Source: Pseudomonadota bacterium
GTDB lineage: Bacteria; Pseudomonadota; Gammaproteobacteria; Steroidobacterales; Steroidobacteraceae
Assembly: GCA_021838065.1 (NCBI GenBank)
Contig: JAKCEJ010000023.1
Coordinates: forward strand, 1-17,025
Direction: 5' to 3'
Length of the DNA stretch: 17,025 bases
The notes under the pieces were generated by a model that had not been told where the DNA came from, did not search any database, and saw only the letters and a list, made by a program, of their open reading frames with translations. The translations under genes were made by a program, and so were the position numbers. Below, in pieces: positions 1 to 7,391 of this stretch; position 1 is the first letter of the stretch; every line of letters begins with the position of its first letter.

Positions 1-68
1 GGATCCGAAATCGCGGTGGCAGGTGCGTCTAGAGTCTATGTGATTGTTTTTGTTTATTTTATTATTCA

Positions 69-98
69 CGTCCGGCGGCGCATGGACGCCGCCGGACG
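69..98 (-). terminator. Hairpin downstream of tRNA-Ala
   Basis: A perfect 12-bp inverted repeat (69-80 with 87-98, 6-nt loop) lies 16 nt past the 3' end of the tRNA. It could end or protect the tRNA transcript. On the minus strand it is followed by an A-rich stretch rather than a T-run, so it is not a textbook intrinsic terminator. The flanking region 38-68 is strikingly AT-rich for this window; no gene was recognised in 1-68. Confidence 0.4.
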
Positions 99-114
99 CT
101 TATCGACAGGTTGA

Positions 115-190
<76 letters not shown>

Positions 191-205
191 ACGGAGTGGG
201 CGGCG

Positions 206-234
206 AAGGTACGGAAGGGCCGCGGCTCTGTCAA
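206..234 (-). promoter_or_regulatory. Sigma70 promoter of tRNA-Ala
   Basis: On the minus strand a perfect -35 hexamer TTGACA (229-234) is followed after exactly 17 nt by TACCTT (206-211, a weak -10). Transcription would start near 199-200, giving a leader of about 9 nt before the tRNA. The stretch between -10 and the tRNA is very GC-rich, as in stable-RNA promoters under stringent control. The tRNA can therefore be transcribed independently of gltX. Confidence 0.6.
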
Positions 235-272
235 GGGAATATGCCCAAGCCGCTGGAGATCGGCCGGATCGA

Positions 273-1685
273 TCAGCCGTGCTGCTCAGTGCCCGCGGCC
301 GCGCCCAGCGCCGCATCGATGCGCGCGAGGGTGCGGTGCCGTCCCAGCAAGGCCAGGGTGACATCGATCGGCGGCGACACCGCCGTGCCGGTGACGGCCA
401 CGCGAACTGGCTGCGCCACCTTGCCGAGCCCTGCTCCGAGCGTGGCCGCGAGCTCATCGAGGGCCGCGTGAATGCTCCCGGACGTCCACTCGCCCAGCGC
501 CGCGAGCTGCGCGCGCACGCGCTCCAGAGTCTCTTTGCCGGCGCCGGCGAGATGCTTGGCGGCCGCCTTGGGATCGATCTGCACAGTCTCGACGAAGAAG
601 AAGCGGCTGTTGAGGGCCATCTCCTTCATCGTCTTGGCGCGCTCGCGCTGGGCCAGGATGATCCCCTCGAGCAGCGCCTGATCGTCGCTGTCGAGCCCGA
701 TGCGGCGAAGCTGCGCGCGCAGGTGCGGCACGAGAGCGGCGGGCTCGGCGCGCATCATGTGCTGCTGATTCAGCCACAGGAGCTTCTCGGGGTTAAAAGC
801 CGAGGCGGCCTTGTTCACGTCCTTGATGTCAAAGGCGGCGATCATCTCGGCACGGGTGAACACCTCCTGATCGCCGTGCGCCCAGCCGAGACGCACCAGG
901 TAGTTCAGCAGCGCATCCGGCAGATAGCCTTCCTCCTCGTACTGCAGCACGCTCACCGCGCCGTGGCGCTTGGACAGCTTCGCGCCGTCGGGTCCGAGAA
1001 TCATCGGCACGTGTGCGTAGGTCGGCAGCGTTGCGCCGAGCGCAAGAAGCATGTTCATCTGCCGCGGTGTGTTGTTCAGATGATCGTCGCCGCGAATCAC
1101 GTGGGTGACCCCCATGTCCATGTCGTCCACGACCACGCAGAAATTGTAGGTTGGCGTGCCGTCGGAACGGGCGATGATCAGATCGTCGAGCTCGGCGTTC
1201 TGGAAGGTCACCGTTCCGTGCACCAGATCCTTGACCACCACGGCGCCCTCGGTCGGGTTGCGGAAGCGCACGACCGGCTGCACGCCGGGACGCGGCGCGC
1301 GCCCATTGCGGCAGGTACCGGGATAGCGGGGTTTTTCCTTGCGGGCGGTCTGCTCGGCGCGCACCGCATCCAGTTCCTCCTTGGTGCAGTAGCAGTGATA
1401 CGCCTGCCCCGCGGCGAGCATCTGCGCAATCACGGCACGGTACCGATCGAAGCGCTGCGTCTGGTAATACGGACCCTCATCGGCTGTCAGTCCCAGCCAC
1501 GTCATGCCGTCGAGAATGACCCGTACCGCTTCCTCGGTCGAGCGCTCCCGGTCAGTATCCTCCACGCGCAGGATGAACTTGCCCTGCATGCGCCGCGCGT
1601 AGAGCCAGCTGTAGAGCGCCGTGCGAACCCCGCCCAGGTGCAGCATGCCGGTAGGGCTGGGTGCAAATCGGGTCACGACCGTCAT
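273..1685 (-). CDS. gltX: Glutamyl-tRNA synthetase (GluRS)
   Basis: A class I aminoacyl-tRNA synthetase of 470 aa, the usual length of bacterial GluRS; it ligates glutamate to tRNA-Glu in the cytoplasm. The N-terminus has the Rossmann fold with the HIGH-type motif (FAPSPTG then HLGG, residues 7-19). The zinc-knuckle region has Cys98, Cys100 and Cys125. The KMSKS-type loop is KLSKR at 236-240. The ATG at 1685 is preferred because MTVVTRFAPSPTG is the canonical GluRS N-terminus; the open frame upstream to 1799 has no homology I recognise. The ribosome-binding site is weak. KLSKR and the N-terminal motif fit GluRS rather than GlnRS. It is followed by tRNA-Ala and divergent from the YXWQ gene. 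Confidence 0.97.
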   Translation of the reverse strand: MTVVTRFAPSPTGMLHLGGVRTALYSWLYARRMQGKFILRVEDTDRERSTEEAVRVILDGMTWLGLTADEGPYYQTQRFDRYRAVIAQMLAAGQAYHCYCTKEELDAVRAEQTARKEKPRYPGTCRNGRAPRPGVQPVVRFRNPTEGAVVVKDLVHGTVTFQNAELDDLIIARSDGTPTYNFCVVVDDMDMGVTHVIRGDDHLNNTPRQMNMLLALGATLPTYAHVPMILGPDGAKLSKRHGAVSVLQYEEEGYLPDALLNYLVRLGWAHGDQEVFTRAEMIAAFDIKDVNKAASAFNPEKLLWLNQQHMMRAEPAALVPHLRAQLRRIGLDSDDQALLEGIILAQRERAKTMKEMALNSRFFFVETVQIDPKAAAKHLAGAGKETLERVRAQLAALGEWTSGSIHAALDELAATLGAGLGKVAQPVRVAVTGTAVSPPIDVTLALLGRHRTLARIDAALGAAAGTEQHG

Positions 1686-1717
1686 GGCTGCTCGATTGAT
1701 CTGCCAGGGGGGCGCGC

Positions 1718-1746
1718 ATCGTATCAAGTGAGCCGTCACCTGGCAC
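1718..1746 (-). promoter_or_regulatory. Possible gltX promoter
   Basis: The minus strand has GTGCCA (1741-1746) and TACGAT (1718-1723) separated by 17 nt, about 33 bp upstream of the gltX ATG. Both hexamers match sigma70 consensus only partly, so this is a weak candidate. Confidence 0.25.
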
Positions 1747-1802
1747 CCCCGCCGCTGCGGCGTGGACCCCTCGCACGGGTCAACGCCATGGGCGGCCATG
1801 CG

Positions 1803-1845
1803 TTGGCTAAATCAGCGCGCGGTCTATAGGCGCGCGGTCTATATT
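1803..1845 (+). promoter_or_regulatory. Promoter region with 15-bp tandem repeat
   Basis: Two copies of GCGCGCGGTCTATA lie at 1815-1828 and 1830-1843, a 15-bp period. TTGGCT (1803-1808) and TATAGG (1825-1830, inside the first repeat) with 16-nt spacing form a candidate promoter for the YXWQ gene; the second repeat creates TATATT (1840-1845). The repeats could be paired operator half-sites or a duplicated -10 region. The rest of the 249-bp gltX/YXWQ intergenic region shows nothing else recognisable. Confidence 0.35.
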
Positions 1846-1934
1846 TGACCCAGTCCGGCGCTGCAGGAGATTCAGCACCGGTTCAGTGCCACCGATCCAG
1901 TCTCCTGAGTACAAAGAATCCAGCGGAGAAGCCC

Positions 1935-3200
1935 ATGCGCATCCCGTTCCTCGGCCGCTTCCTGCCCGCGCTCCTGCTCGCGGCGTTACCGCTGGCCGCC
2001 TCGGCGGGCGTCTATATCGGTGTTTCGGTCGACGTTGCGCCGCCGCCGCTGCCGATTTATGTCCAACCGCCCTGCCCCCAGCCCGGCTACATCTGGGCCC
2101 CCGGCTACTGGGCGTGGGGCCCGTACGGGTACTATTGGGTGCCCGGCACCTGGGTGCTGCCGCCCGAGGTCGGACTGCTGTGGACGCCCGGTTACTGGGG
2201 ATGGGGCAGCGGGATGTATCTCTGGCACGCCGGCTATTGGGGGCCGAGCGTCGGCTTCTACGGCGGGATCGATTACGGCTTCGGCTACGATGGCGACGGC
2301 TTCGACGGCGGATACTGGCGCGGCGGAATCTTCTTCTACAACCGTGCCGTCATGCGCGTGGGACCGGGCTTCAACAGTGACGAGTACTTCCATCGGCCGA
2401 TGCACCGCCCTGGCTTCGACCGCGGACGCTTCCACCATGTCAGTTTCAACGGCGGGCCTGACGGCATATTTGCGCGCCCGAACCGCATGGACCGGATCGC
2501 AGCCCGCGAGCGGCACTTCGGGCTCACGCCCGCGCAGCGCCAGCACGACTTCATGGCTCGCGGGGATCGCGTGCTGCGCGCGAATTTCAACCACGGCCGC
2601 CCGCCCATCGCCGCCACGGACAGGCCCAGCCGATTCCATGGACCCGGCGTGTTTGCCGCGCGCGCAGCGGGCGGGCCATTCGTGCGCCGCGGTCTGACGC
2701 CGAGGCCCATGAACCGGCCGGCGTGGGCCGCGCAGCGGCAGAACGCGGGCCCACGCGCCGCCTTCCGGCCGTCGAATCGTCCGGGCCCGCGCCCCTGGTC
2801 CGGGCCCCAGTACGGACAGCGACCGGCGTACCGGCCCGGCCCGCGATTTCAGACGCGCCCGGCGCCGCGCTTCCAAGCCGGGCGGCCCGCACCTCAATAT
2901 CAATACCGGCCGGCACCGCACTTCCAGGCCCGCCCCGCGCCCCGTTATCAATACCGCCCGGCCCCGCGATTCCAGGGCCGGCCGGCGCCCCGGTACCAAT
3001 ACCGCCCCGCGCCCCGGTACCAATACCGGCCCGCGCCGCACTTCCAGGCGCGTCCCGCCCCTCGGTTCCAGAATCGTCCCGCGCCGCGCTTCCAATACCA
3101 CCCGGCCCCGCGATTCCAGGCCCGGCCCGCGCCACGATTCCAGGCGCACGCGCGCTTCCAGCCGCGTCGCGGCCCGCACGGGCCGCCGCGCGGACGTTGA
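1935..3200 (+). CDS. Exported YXWQ-repeat-type protein with Pro/Arg-rich octapeptide tail
   Basis: A 421-aa protein of unknown function. Residues 1-24 form a signal peptide (hydrophobic core, ASA cleavage site). Residues 40-120 carry repeated aromatic motifs of the WAPGYW, WVPGTW and WTPGYW kind, typical of the YXWQ repeat family of exported proteobacterial proteins. A Gly/Tyr/Asp-rich section and a Phe/Arg/His/Pro-rich middle follow. The last quarter is twelve tandem octapeptides of the form RPAPRFQA. The ATG at 1935 is chosen for its good ribosome-binding site (GGAGAAG) and the signal peptide; the frame is open from 1845 but has no better start. It is monocistronic, divergent from gltX and followed by a strong hairpin. 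The composition suggests an envelope-associated, partly disordered, very basic protein; any ligand is unknown. Confidence 0.85.
   Translation: MRIPFLGRFLPALLLAALPLAASAGVYIGVSVDVAPPPLPIYVQPPCPQPGYIWAPGYWAWGPYGYYWVPGTWVLPPEVGLLWTPGYWGWGSGMYLWHAGYWGPSVGFYGGIDYGFGYDGDGFDGGYWRGGIFFYNRAVMRVGPGFNSDEYFHRPMHRPGFDRGRFHHVSFNGGPDGIFARPNRMDRIAARERHFGLTPAQRQHDFMARGDRVLRANFNHGRPPIAATDRPSRFHGPGVFAARAAGGPFVRRGLTPRPMNRPAWAAQRQNAGPRAAFRPSNRPGPRPWSGPQYGQRPAYRPGPRFQTRPAPRFQAGRPAPQYQYRPAPHFQARPAPRYQYRPAPRFQGRPAPRYQYRPAPRYQYRPAPHFQARPAPRFQNRPAPRFQYHPAPRFQARPAPRFQAHARFQPRRGPHGPPRGR
2856..3146 (+). repeat. Twelve tandem 24-bp coding repeats
   Basis: In frame, these encode (R/H)PAP(R/H/Q)(F/Y)Q(A/Y/G/N). The first copy has one extra Gly (27 bp) and the other eleven are 24 bp, giving 291 bp in all. 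Codons vary between copies, so the array is diverged rather than freshly amplified. RPAPRYQY and RPAPHFQA variants recur at intervals, suggesting that blocks of more than one unit were duplicated. Confidence 0.93.
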
Positions 3201-3205
3201 GTGAT

Positions 3206-3236
3206 CAGGGGCCCGGCGCAGCGCGCCGGGCCCCTG
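3206..3236 (+). terminator. Strong hairpin after the YXWQ gene
   Basis: A perfect 14-bp stem (CAGGGGCCCGGCGC at 3206-3219 with 3223-3236) with a 3-nt AGC loop begins six bases after the stop codon. No T-run follows on either side, so termination would rest on the stem or on Rho; it may instead protect the mRNA 3' end. Confidence 0.65.
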
Positions 3237-3529
3237 GTGGTCTGATCAGCGCTCCCCGTGGAGCCCGAAGGATGCTCAGCGCGGAGCGTGCAGGCGCAGG
3301 GCGCTTGCGGCTCTCGCTCCGTCGCAAACTCCTGAGACGATCCTCCTTCCGAAACGAGACGCGCGGTCGCGGTACCACTCCCGCCGGCCGGATAGGCAGT
3401 TTCCCGTATGGAGCATCTCGGGCCGGGTGACGAAACTCACTTTTCCGCCGGGGCGTACAACTCACAATGCGCCCAGCCGGCTCTGAGGCCAAGCCGCGGC
3501 GCTGGCCCGATCACGCCGGAGGAGCGTCG
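3237..3529. other. Intergenic region, no gene recognised
   Basis: This lies between the YXWQ hairpin and the ccmI-like gene. No convincing coding frame or known RNA family was found. Visible are a potential stem GGAGCG/CGCTCC (3283-3288 with 3315-3320) with smaller internal pairings, and a direct repeat AACTCAC at 3434-3440 and 3459-3465. The ccmI-like gene's own promoter should lie here, but no good -35/-10 pair stands out; TACAAC at 3456-3461 is the nearest -10-like hexamer. Confidence 0.5.
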
Positions 3530-4552
3530 ATGTACATTTTTTTTCTGCTCGCGGCCGCGCTGGTGCTCATCGCGGGCGCGCTGATCGCGCTGCCCATGCT
3601 CCGCTCCCGGCCAGCGCTCGCCCCGGCGGTCTGGACAGCCCTCGCCTGTACCGCGGTCCTGGTGCTGGGCTCGGCCGTCCTGTACGCCACCCTCAGCAAC
3701 GGGTCGTGGCACAAGTCACCCGGCACCGACTCGCCCGAGTCCATGGTCGAACGGCTCGCGCACCACCTCGATGCGCACCCGAAGGATCTCGACGGCTGGC
3801 TGAGGCTTGGCCGCTCCTACCTCGTCCTGCAGGAATATCCGCTCGCCGCGCGCGCCTATGGGCGCGCGGTGCAACTCTCCGGGGACAACACCCAGGCGCT
3901 GCTCGGGGAGGCGCAGGCGCTGATCCTGAGCGATCGGACCACACTCGCCGGCCGCGCCGGCGATCTGGTCGAGCGCGCGCTCGGACATTCGCCCAATGAT
4001 CCACAGGCGCTGTTCTTAGGTGCCGTCGTCGCACTGCACCGGGGCGAGCTGCGGCTCGCCCGGACACGGTTCCAGCACCTCCTCGCGCTCGATCCCCCGG
4101 CGAGCGTCCGCAGCGTTGCCGAGAGTCAGATCGCGCTCATCGACCGGAAACTCTCGCCGGGCACGCTGAGCGGCACGCGCACCGACGGTTCGGCCGCGGT
4201 CCGCGCCGAGGCGGCGCTGATCAGGGTGCGGCTAGTGTTGGCACCGGCGCTCGCGGGCCGTGCCCCGTCCGCTGCGCCGCTCTACGTCTTTGTGCGCGAT
4301 CAGGCCGATCCCGGACCGCCGCTTGCGGTCAAGCGCCTGAGCAGCCATTTCCCGCAGACGGTGGTTTTGCGTCCTCAAGACACGATGGTGCCTGGACACG
4401 CCTTCACCGTTGGGGAGCGCGTCGAGGTCATCGCACGCATTGCACCGTCAGGCAACCCTCTCGACCAGAGCGGTGATCTGTCCGGGCAGACAATCTATCG
4501 CGTCGGACATGAGGGACTCGCCGAAATCCGCATCGATCACGTGACGCCCTGA
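3530..4552 (+). CDS. ccmI: CcmI/CycH-type cytochrome c biogenesis TPR protein
   Basis: A 340-aa inner-membrane protein resembling CcmI (CycH), which holds apocytochrome c for the CcmFH heme ligation complex in the periplasm. Two membrane helices (about 2-21 and 33-54) are followed by TPR-like helices (about 70-205; e.g. WLRLGRSYLVLQEYPLAARA and the matching A-R-F-L-D-P pattern near 160-190). The C-terminal domain (about 225-340) has the CcmI signature PLAVKRL, VVLRPQDTMVPG and VIARIAPSGNPLDQSGDL. The ATG at 3530 follows GGAGGAGCG, a good ribosome-binding site. Oddly, the loop between the two helices is only about 12 residues, whereas classical CcmI carries a long cytoplasmic segment there. 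No ccmABCDEFGH genes lie nearby. Function follows from family membership; the name could also be given as a generic TPR cytochrome c assembly protein. Confidence 0.8.
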   Translation: MYIFFLLAAALVLIAGALIALPMLRSRPALAPAVWTALACTAVLVLGSAVLYATLSNGSWHKSPGTDSPESMVERLAHHLDAHPKDLDGWLRLGRSYLVLQEYPLAARAYGRAVQLSGDNTQALLGEAQALILSDRTTLAGRAGDLVERALGHSPNDPQALFLGAVVALHRGELRLARTRFQHLLALDPPASVRSVAESQIALIDRKLSPGTLSGTRTDGSAAVRAEAALIRVRLVLAPALAGRAPSAAPLYVFVRDQADPGPPLAVKRLSSHFPQTVVLRPQDTMVPGHAFTVGERVEVIARIAPSGNPLDQSGDLSGQTIYRVGHEGLAEIRIDHVTP

Positions 4553-4992
4553 TCCGGCGTCGAGCCGAACAGCTGCTGCGCACGCTCAGCGAAGGCGCCG
4601 AGCACCGTGTTGACCGAGCCCGGCGCGACGGATTCCAGCGCACGCTGCAGCAGTCGCCCCCGCAGCTCCAGCTCGACACCCAACCCGACACGGCAAGCGC
4701 GCGCCCCCTCAGCTGCAAACGTCCACGTCAGCCGGAAGTGATTGAACTGCCGGTCGTCCGAGGTCACCTCGATCCACTGCGGGCGCCGCAGCGTTGCGGT
4801 CGTGCGGAACCGCAAGCGCACTGGACCGAAACCCACGGCCTGCTCAGCCTGCAGCCGCTCCCCATCGCGCCGCTCGATCCACGCCGACCGCCAGCCGGGC
4901 ACGTAGCGCGGATACTGCTCGAAGTCCGCCGCCAGGTCGAACAGCGCCTCGGCGCAATAGGGCAGCCACCGTTCTGCGCGCTCGCTCAGCAC
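4537..4992 (-). CDS. COQ10/RatA-like START (SRPBCC) protein
   Basis: A 151-aa single-domain protein of the polyketide cyclase/START family. The N-terminal pattern (ALFDLAADFEQYPRYVPGW, about 16-34), the mid-strand VGFGPVRLRF and the helix LLQRALESV followed by AFAERAQQLFG match COQ10/RatA-like proteins, which bind ubiquinone or other hydrophobic ligands. The start is GTG at 4992, overlapping the hypF stop by 7 nt, so it is probably translationally coupled as the last gene of the hyp operon. Its 3' end overlaps the convergent ccmI-like gene by 16 nt. RatA toxins of this fold are reported to act on ribosomes, but nothing here indicates a toxin and no RnfH-like partner is adjacent. A quinone or lipid ligand is inference. 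Confidence 0.8.
   Translation of the reverse strand: MLSERAERWLPYCAEALFDLAADFEQYPRYVPGWRSAWIERRDGERLQAEQAVGFGPVRLRFRTTATLRRPQWIEVTSDDRQFNHFRLTWTFAAEGARACRVGLGVELELRGRLLQRALESVAPGSVNTVLGAFAERAQQLFGSTPDQGVT
4543..4561. terminator. Hairpin across two convergent stop codons
   Basis: GACGCC (4543-4548) pairs with GGCGTC (4556-4561) around a 7-nt loop, at the point where the ccmI-like and START genes overlap tail to tail. It could serve as a weak bidirectional terminator; there is no T-run. The bases are also coding, which limits the inference. Confidence 0.3.
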
Positions 4993-7391
4993 TGCCGACC
5001 CGTACCGCGCGTGCGGCCCGCGTGCTCGATGATCTGTCCGTAGCTGAGGCCACCGTCATTGCACGGGATCTGCTCGCCGAGGAATACTCGCAGCCCCTCG
5101 GCCTCGAGTGCGCGCTGCGCCAGCTCCGCCAGGAGGGCATTCTGGAACACCCCGCCGGCGAGCCCGACCCGCTCGAAGCCCCGCGGTCGCAGTGCCCGCG
5201 CGATGGCCACGATGCCCGCAGCCAGTCCCGCGTGAAACGCGTGCGCGGCCTGCGCGAGACCGGCTGATGGGGCCAGCAGTCTCTCGATGAGCGGCTGCCA
5301 GTCAAGACGAAGTATCGCCGTGTCGTCTTCACAGATACGCGCCACGGCGCCCGAAAGTGCGCCGGGAGCTTCCTCATGACACTGTCGGGCCAGCGCCTCG
5401 AGGCGCATAGGCGCCTCACCCTCGTAGCTCGTTTCGCGCACATCGAGAAGCAGTGCCGCGGCCGCATCGAACAACCGGCCGACCGCGCTCGTGCGCGGGG
5501 AATTGATCCCCGCACGCCACGCCCGGCGCACGAGCAGCTGGGCCGCTCCTCGCGCAGGCGAGCGGCCGATTTCCCAGCAGACACCGGCCGCGCAGCGCCA
5601 CGGCTCGCGTGCCGCGCGCTCAGCGCCCGGCAGCCGGAACGGGCGCAGACTCGCCACTCGGCGCCACTGCCCCGGGGTGCCGAGAAATGCCTCGCCGCCC
5701 CAGAGCGTTCCGTCCTCCCCGAGCCCGGTTCCGTCCCAGGTAAAGACCAGGATCGGCTCGGCGGGACCATGCTCGCCGGCAAGCGCCGAAGCGTGCGCGC
5801 GATGGTGCGCAATCCTCGCCACGGGCAAGCCCGACTCGAGCGCCCAGCGGCTGCTCGCGTAGTCCGGGTGCACATCACACAGAACCTCGGCGGCGCGCAC
5901 GCCGTAGAGGCGCTGCAGATCCTCGGCGACCTGAGCGAACACCTGCGCGCCGCGCACACTGCCGAGGTCACCGATATGCGGCGAGACCACGACACGGTCC
6001 TCCCACGCGAGCGCCACGGTCACCTTCTCTTGCCCGCCCGTGGCGAGCACCGGATGCTCGAGCCGCCACGGCGCCGGCAGTTCGAGCGGCCCGAGCCCCC
6101 GGCCGATGCGCAGTGTGCGCGGCCGGCCGAGCACAACACGCACCACCGGATCGTCCGCCGGCCGCGCGATGGGCCGATCATGGTGCACAAAGGCATCCGC
6201 CACGCTGCGCAGCCGATTTTCCGCGGCGGTGACCTCGGTGATGACGGGCTCACTGCTGAGGTTGCCGGAGGTCGCCACCAGGGGGCGTGCGGCATCACCC
6301 AACAGGAGGTGATGCAAGGGACTGTAAGGCAGGAAGACGCCGATTTCATCCAACTGCGGCGCGATCAGGCGTGACAGCTGCGCGCCGGCGCGCCGGCGCG
6401 CCAGAACGATCGGGCGCGCCGGCGTGAGCAGCCGCTGCGCCTCGCCGGCGGATAACTCAACATCACGGCGCATCAAACCCAGACCGTCCTCGCCGGTCTC
6501 GGGATACATGACCGCGAGCGGCTTTCCCGGGCGGCGCTTGCGTGCGCGCAGGCGCTCCACTGCGTCATCATTGGCGGCATCGCACAGCAGGTGGTACCCG
6601 CCGACGCCCTTGACGGCCACCACCGCACCGGCCAGCAGCAGCTCGACAGCACGTCTCAAAGCCGCATCGCCGCGAACTGCGCCGGCGGCATCAGTGCCGA
6701 TCGCTCTCGCCGATCTTCCCGGCCCGAACATCGAACCCGGCTCCTCGGCGCCCTGTGCCGCACCCGTGAGCCACACCGAAGGGCCGCAGCGCGCACAGGC
6801 GACCGGCTCGGCGTGGAAGCGCCGATCGGCCACATCGCCGTACTGCGCAGCGCAATCGGGACACAGCGCGAAGGCCGACATCGTGGTGTTGGCGCGATCG
6901 TAAGGCAGCGCCTCGATCAGCGTGTAGCGCGGCCCGCACTGCGTGCAGTTGATGAACGGATAGCGGTACCGGCGGTTCTGCGGATCGGCGAGCTCCCGCA
7001 GGCAATCGGGGCAGGTGAATGAATCCGGCGGCACGAACACCCGCGACGAACCGGCCGCGGCGCTCTCGAGAATCGCAAAGCCACTCGCCGGCGCAACGGC
7101 GAGCGGCTCCTCGTCGATCAGCCGCGGCCGTGCGAGCGGCGGGGCCCGCTCGATGAGTTCCCGCGCGAAGCGATCGAGCACCGCGCGGGAGCCGCTCGCG
7201 ACGATCTCGACCTCGCCCTGAAGATTGCGGACCGTGCCGGCAAGGCCCAGCTCCTGGGCCAGTCGGTACACGAACGGCCGGAACCCGACGCCCTGAACGT
7301 GTCCGGCCAGGCGCAGCCGGCGCGTGACCCGTGCGGCACCCGGGGGCGCCTCTTCAGAGACCCGGATGATGGTGTTCCCCCGCATGCGCAT
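4986..7391 (-). CDS. hypF: Carbamoyltransferase HypF
   Basis: HypF (801 aa, within the family's usual range) converts carbamoyl phosphate and ATP to a carbamoyl-adenylate and transfers the carbamoyl group to the C-terminal Cys of HypE, where it becomes the CN ligand of [NiFe]-hydrogenase. Domains in order: acylphosphatase-like (about 23-105, with HVQGVGFRPF); two zinc-finger-like units (CPDC 127-130, CTQC 149-152, CPDC 177-180, CARC 199-202); a YrdC-like domain (about 240-430, with KGVGGYHLLCDA and KRRPGKPLAVM); and a Kae1-like domain (HHRAHASAL, FTWDGTGLGEDGTLWGGE, GGVFQNALL, CNDGGLSYGQ). The ATG at 7391 overlaps the hypB end by 38 nt; a second in-frame ATG at 7385 is equally possible. A 30-odd-residue Gly/Ala/Arg-rich linker separates the zinc fingers from the YrdC domain. 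Confidence 0.96.
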   Translation of the reverse strand: MRMRGNTIIRVSEEAPPGAARVTRRLRLAGHVQGVGFRPFVYRLAQELGLAGTVRNLQGEVEIVASGSRAVLDRFARELIERAPPLARPRLIDEEPLAVAPASGFAILESAAAGSSRVFVPPDSFTCPDCLRELADPQNRRYRYPFINCTQCGPRYTLIEALPYDRANTTMSAFALCPDCAAQYGDVADRRFHAEPVACARCGPSVWLTGAAQGAEEPGSMFGPGRSARAIGTDAAGAVRGDAALRRAVELLLAGAVVAVKGVGGYHLLCDAANDDAVERLRARKRRPGKPLAVMYPETGEDGLGLMRRDVELSAGEAQRLLTPARPIVLARRRAGAQLSRLIAPQLDEIGVFLPYSPLHHLLLGDAARPLVATSGNLSSEPVITEVTAAENRLRSVADAFVHHDRPIARPADDPVVRVVLGRPRTLRIGRGLGPLELPAPWRLEHPVLATGGQEKVTVALAWEDRVVVSPHIGDLGSVRGAQVFAQVAEDLQRLYGVRAAEVLCDVHPDYASSRWALESGLPVARIAHHRAHASALAGEHGPAEPILVFTWDGTGLGEDGTLWGGEAFLGTPGQWRRVASLRPFRLPGAERAAREPWRCAAGVCWEIGRSPARGAAQLLVRRAWRAGINSPRTSAVGRLFDAAAALLLDVRETSYEGEAPMRLEALARQCHEEAPGALSGAVARICEDDTAILRLDWQPLIERLLAPSAGLAQAAHAFHAGLAAGIVAIARALRPRGFERVGLAGGVFQNALLAELAQRALEAEGLRVFLGEQIPCNDGGLSYGQIIEHAGRTRGTGRQC

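Noticed and set aside
1..6. Window opens with a BamHI site (GGATCC), possibly a clone junction
   Set aside because: No vector sequence is visible and a six-base site can occur by chance.
1986..3179. Minus-strand open frame opposite the YXWQ gene
   Set aside because: It mirrors the coding repeat and has no start context or known domain; the plus frame has a signal peptide and ribosome-binding site.
3368..3378. GTGGTACCGCG on the minus strand, resembling the T-box antiterminator consensus
   Set aside because: No amino-acid-related gene lies downstream on that strand, no specifier stem is apparent, and T-boxes are rare in this kind of organism. Probably chance.
4537..4992. The START protein as a RatA toxin of a toxin-antitoxin pair
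   Set aside because: No antitoxin-like gene is adjacent; the gene is coupled to hypF, and the fold is shared with quinone-binding COQ10.
6379..6405. GC-only, palindrome-rich tract inside hypF
   Set aside because: Explained by Arg/Ala codons in a high-GC gene; the hypF frame is intact across it.
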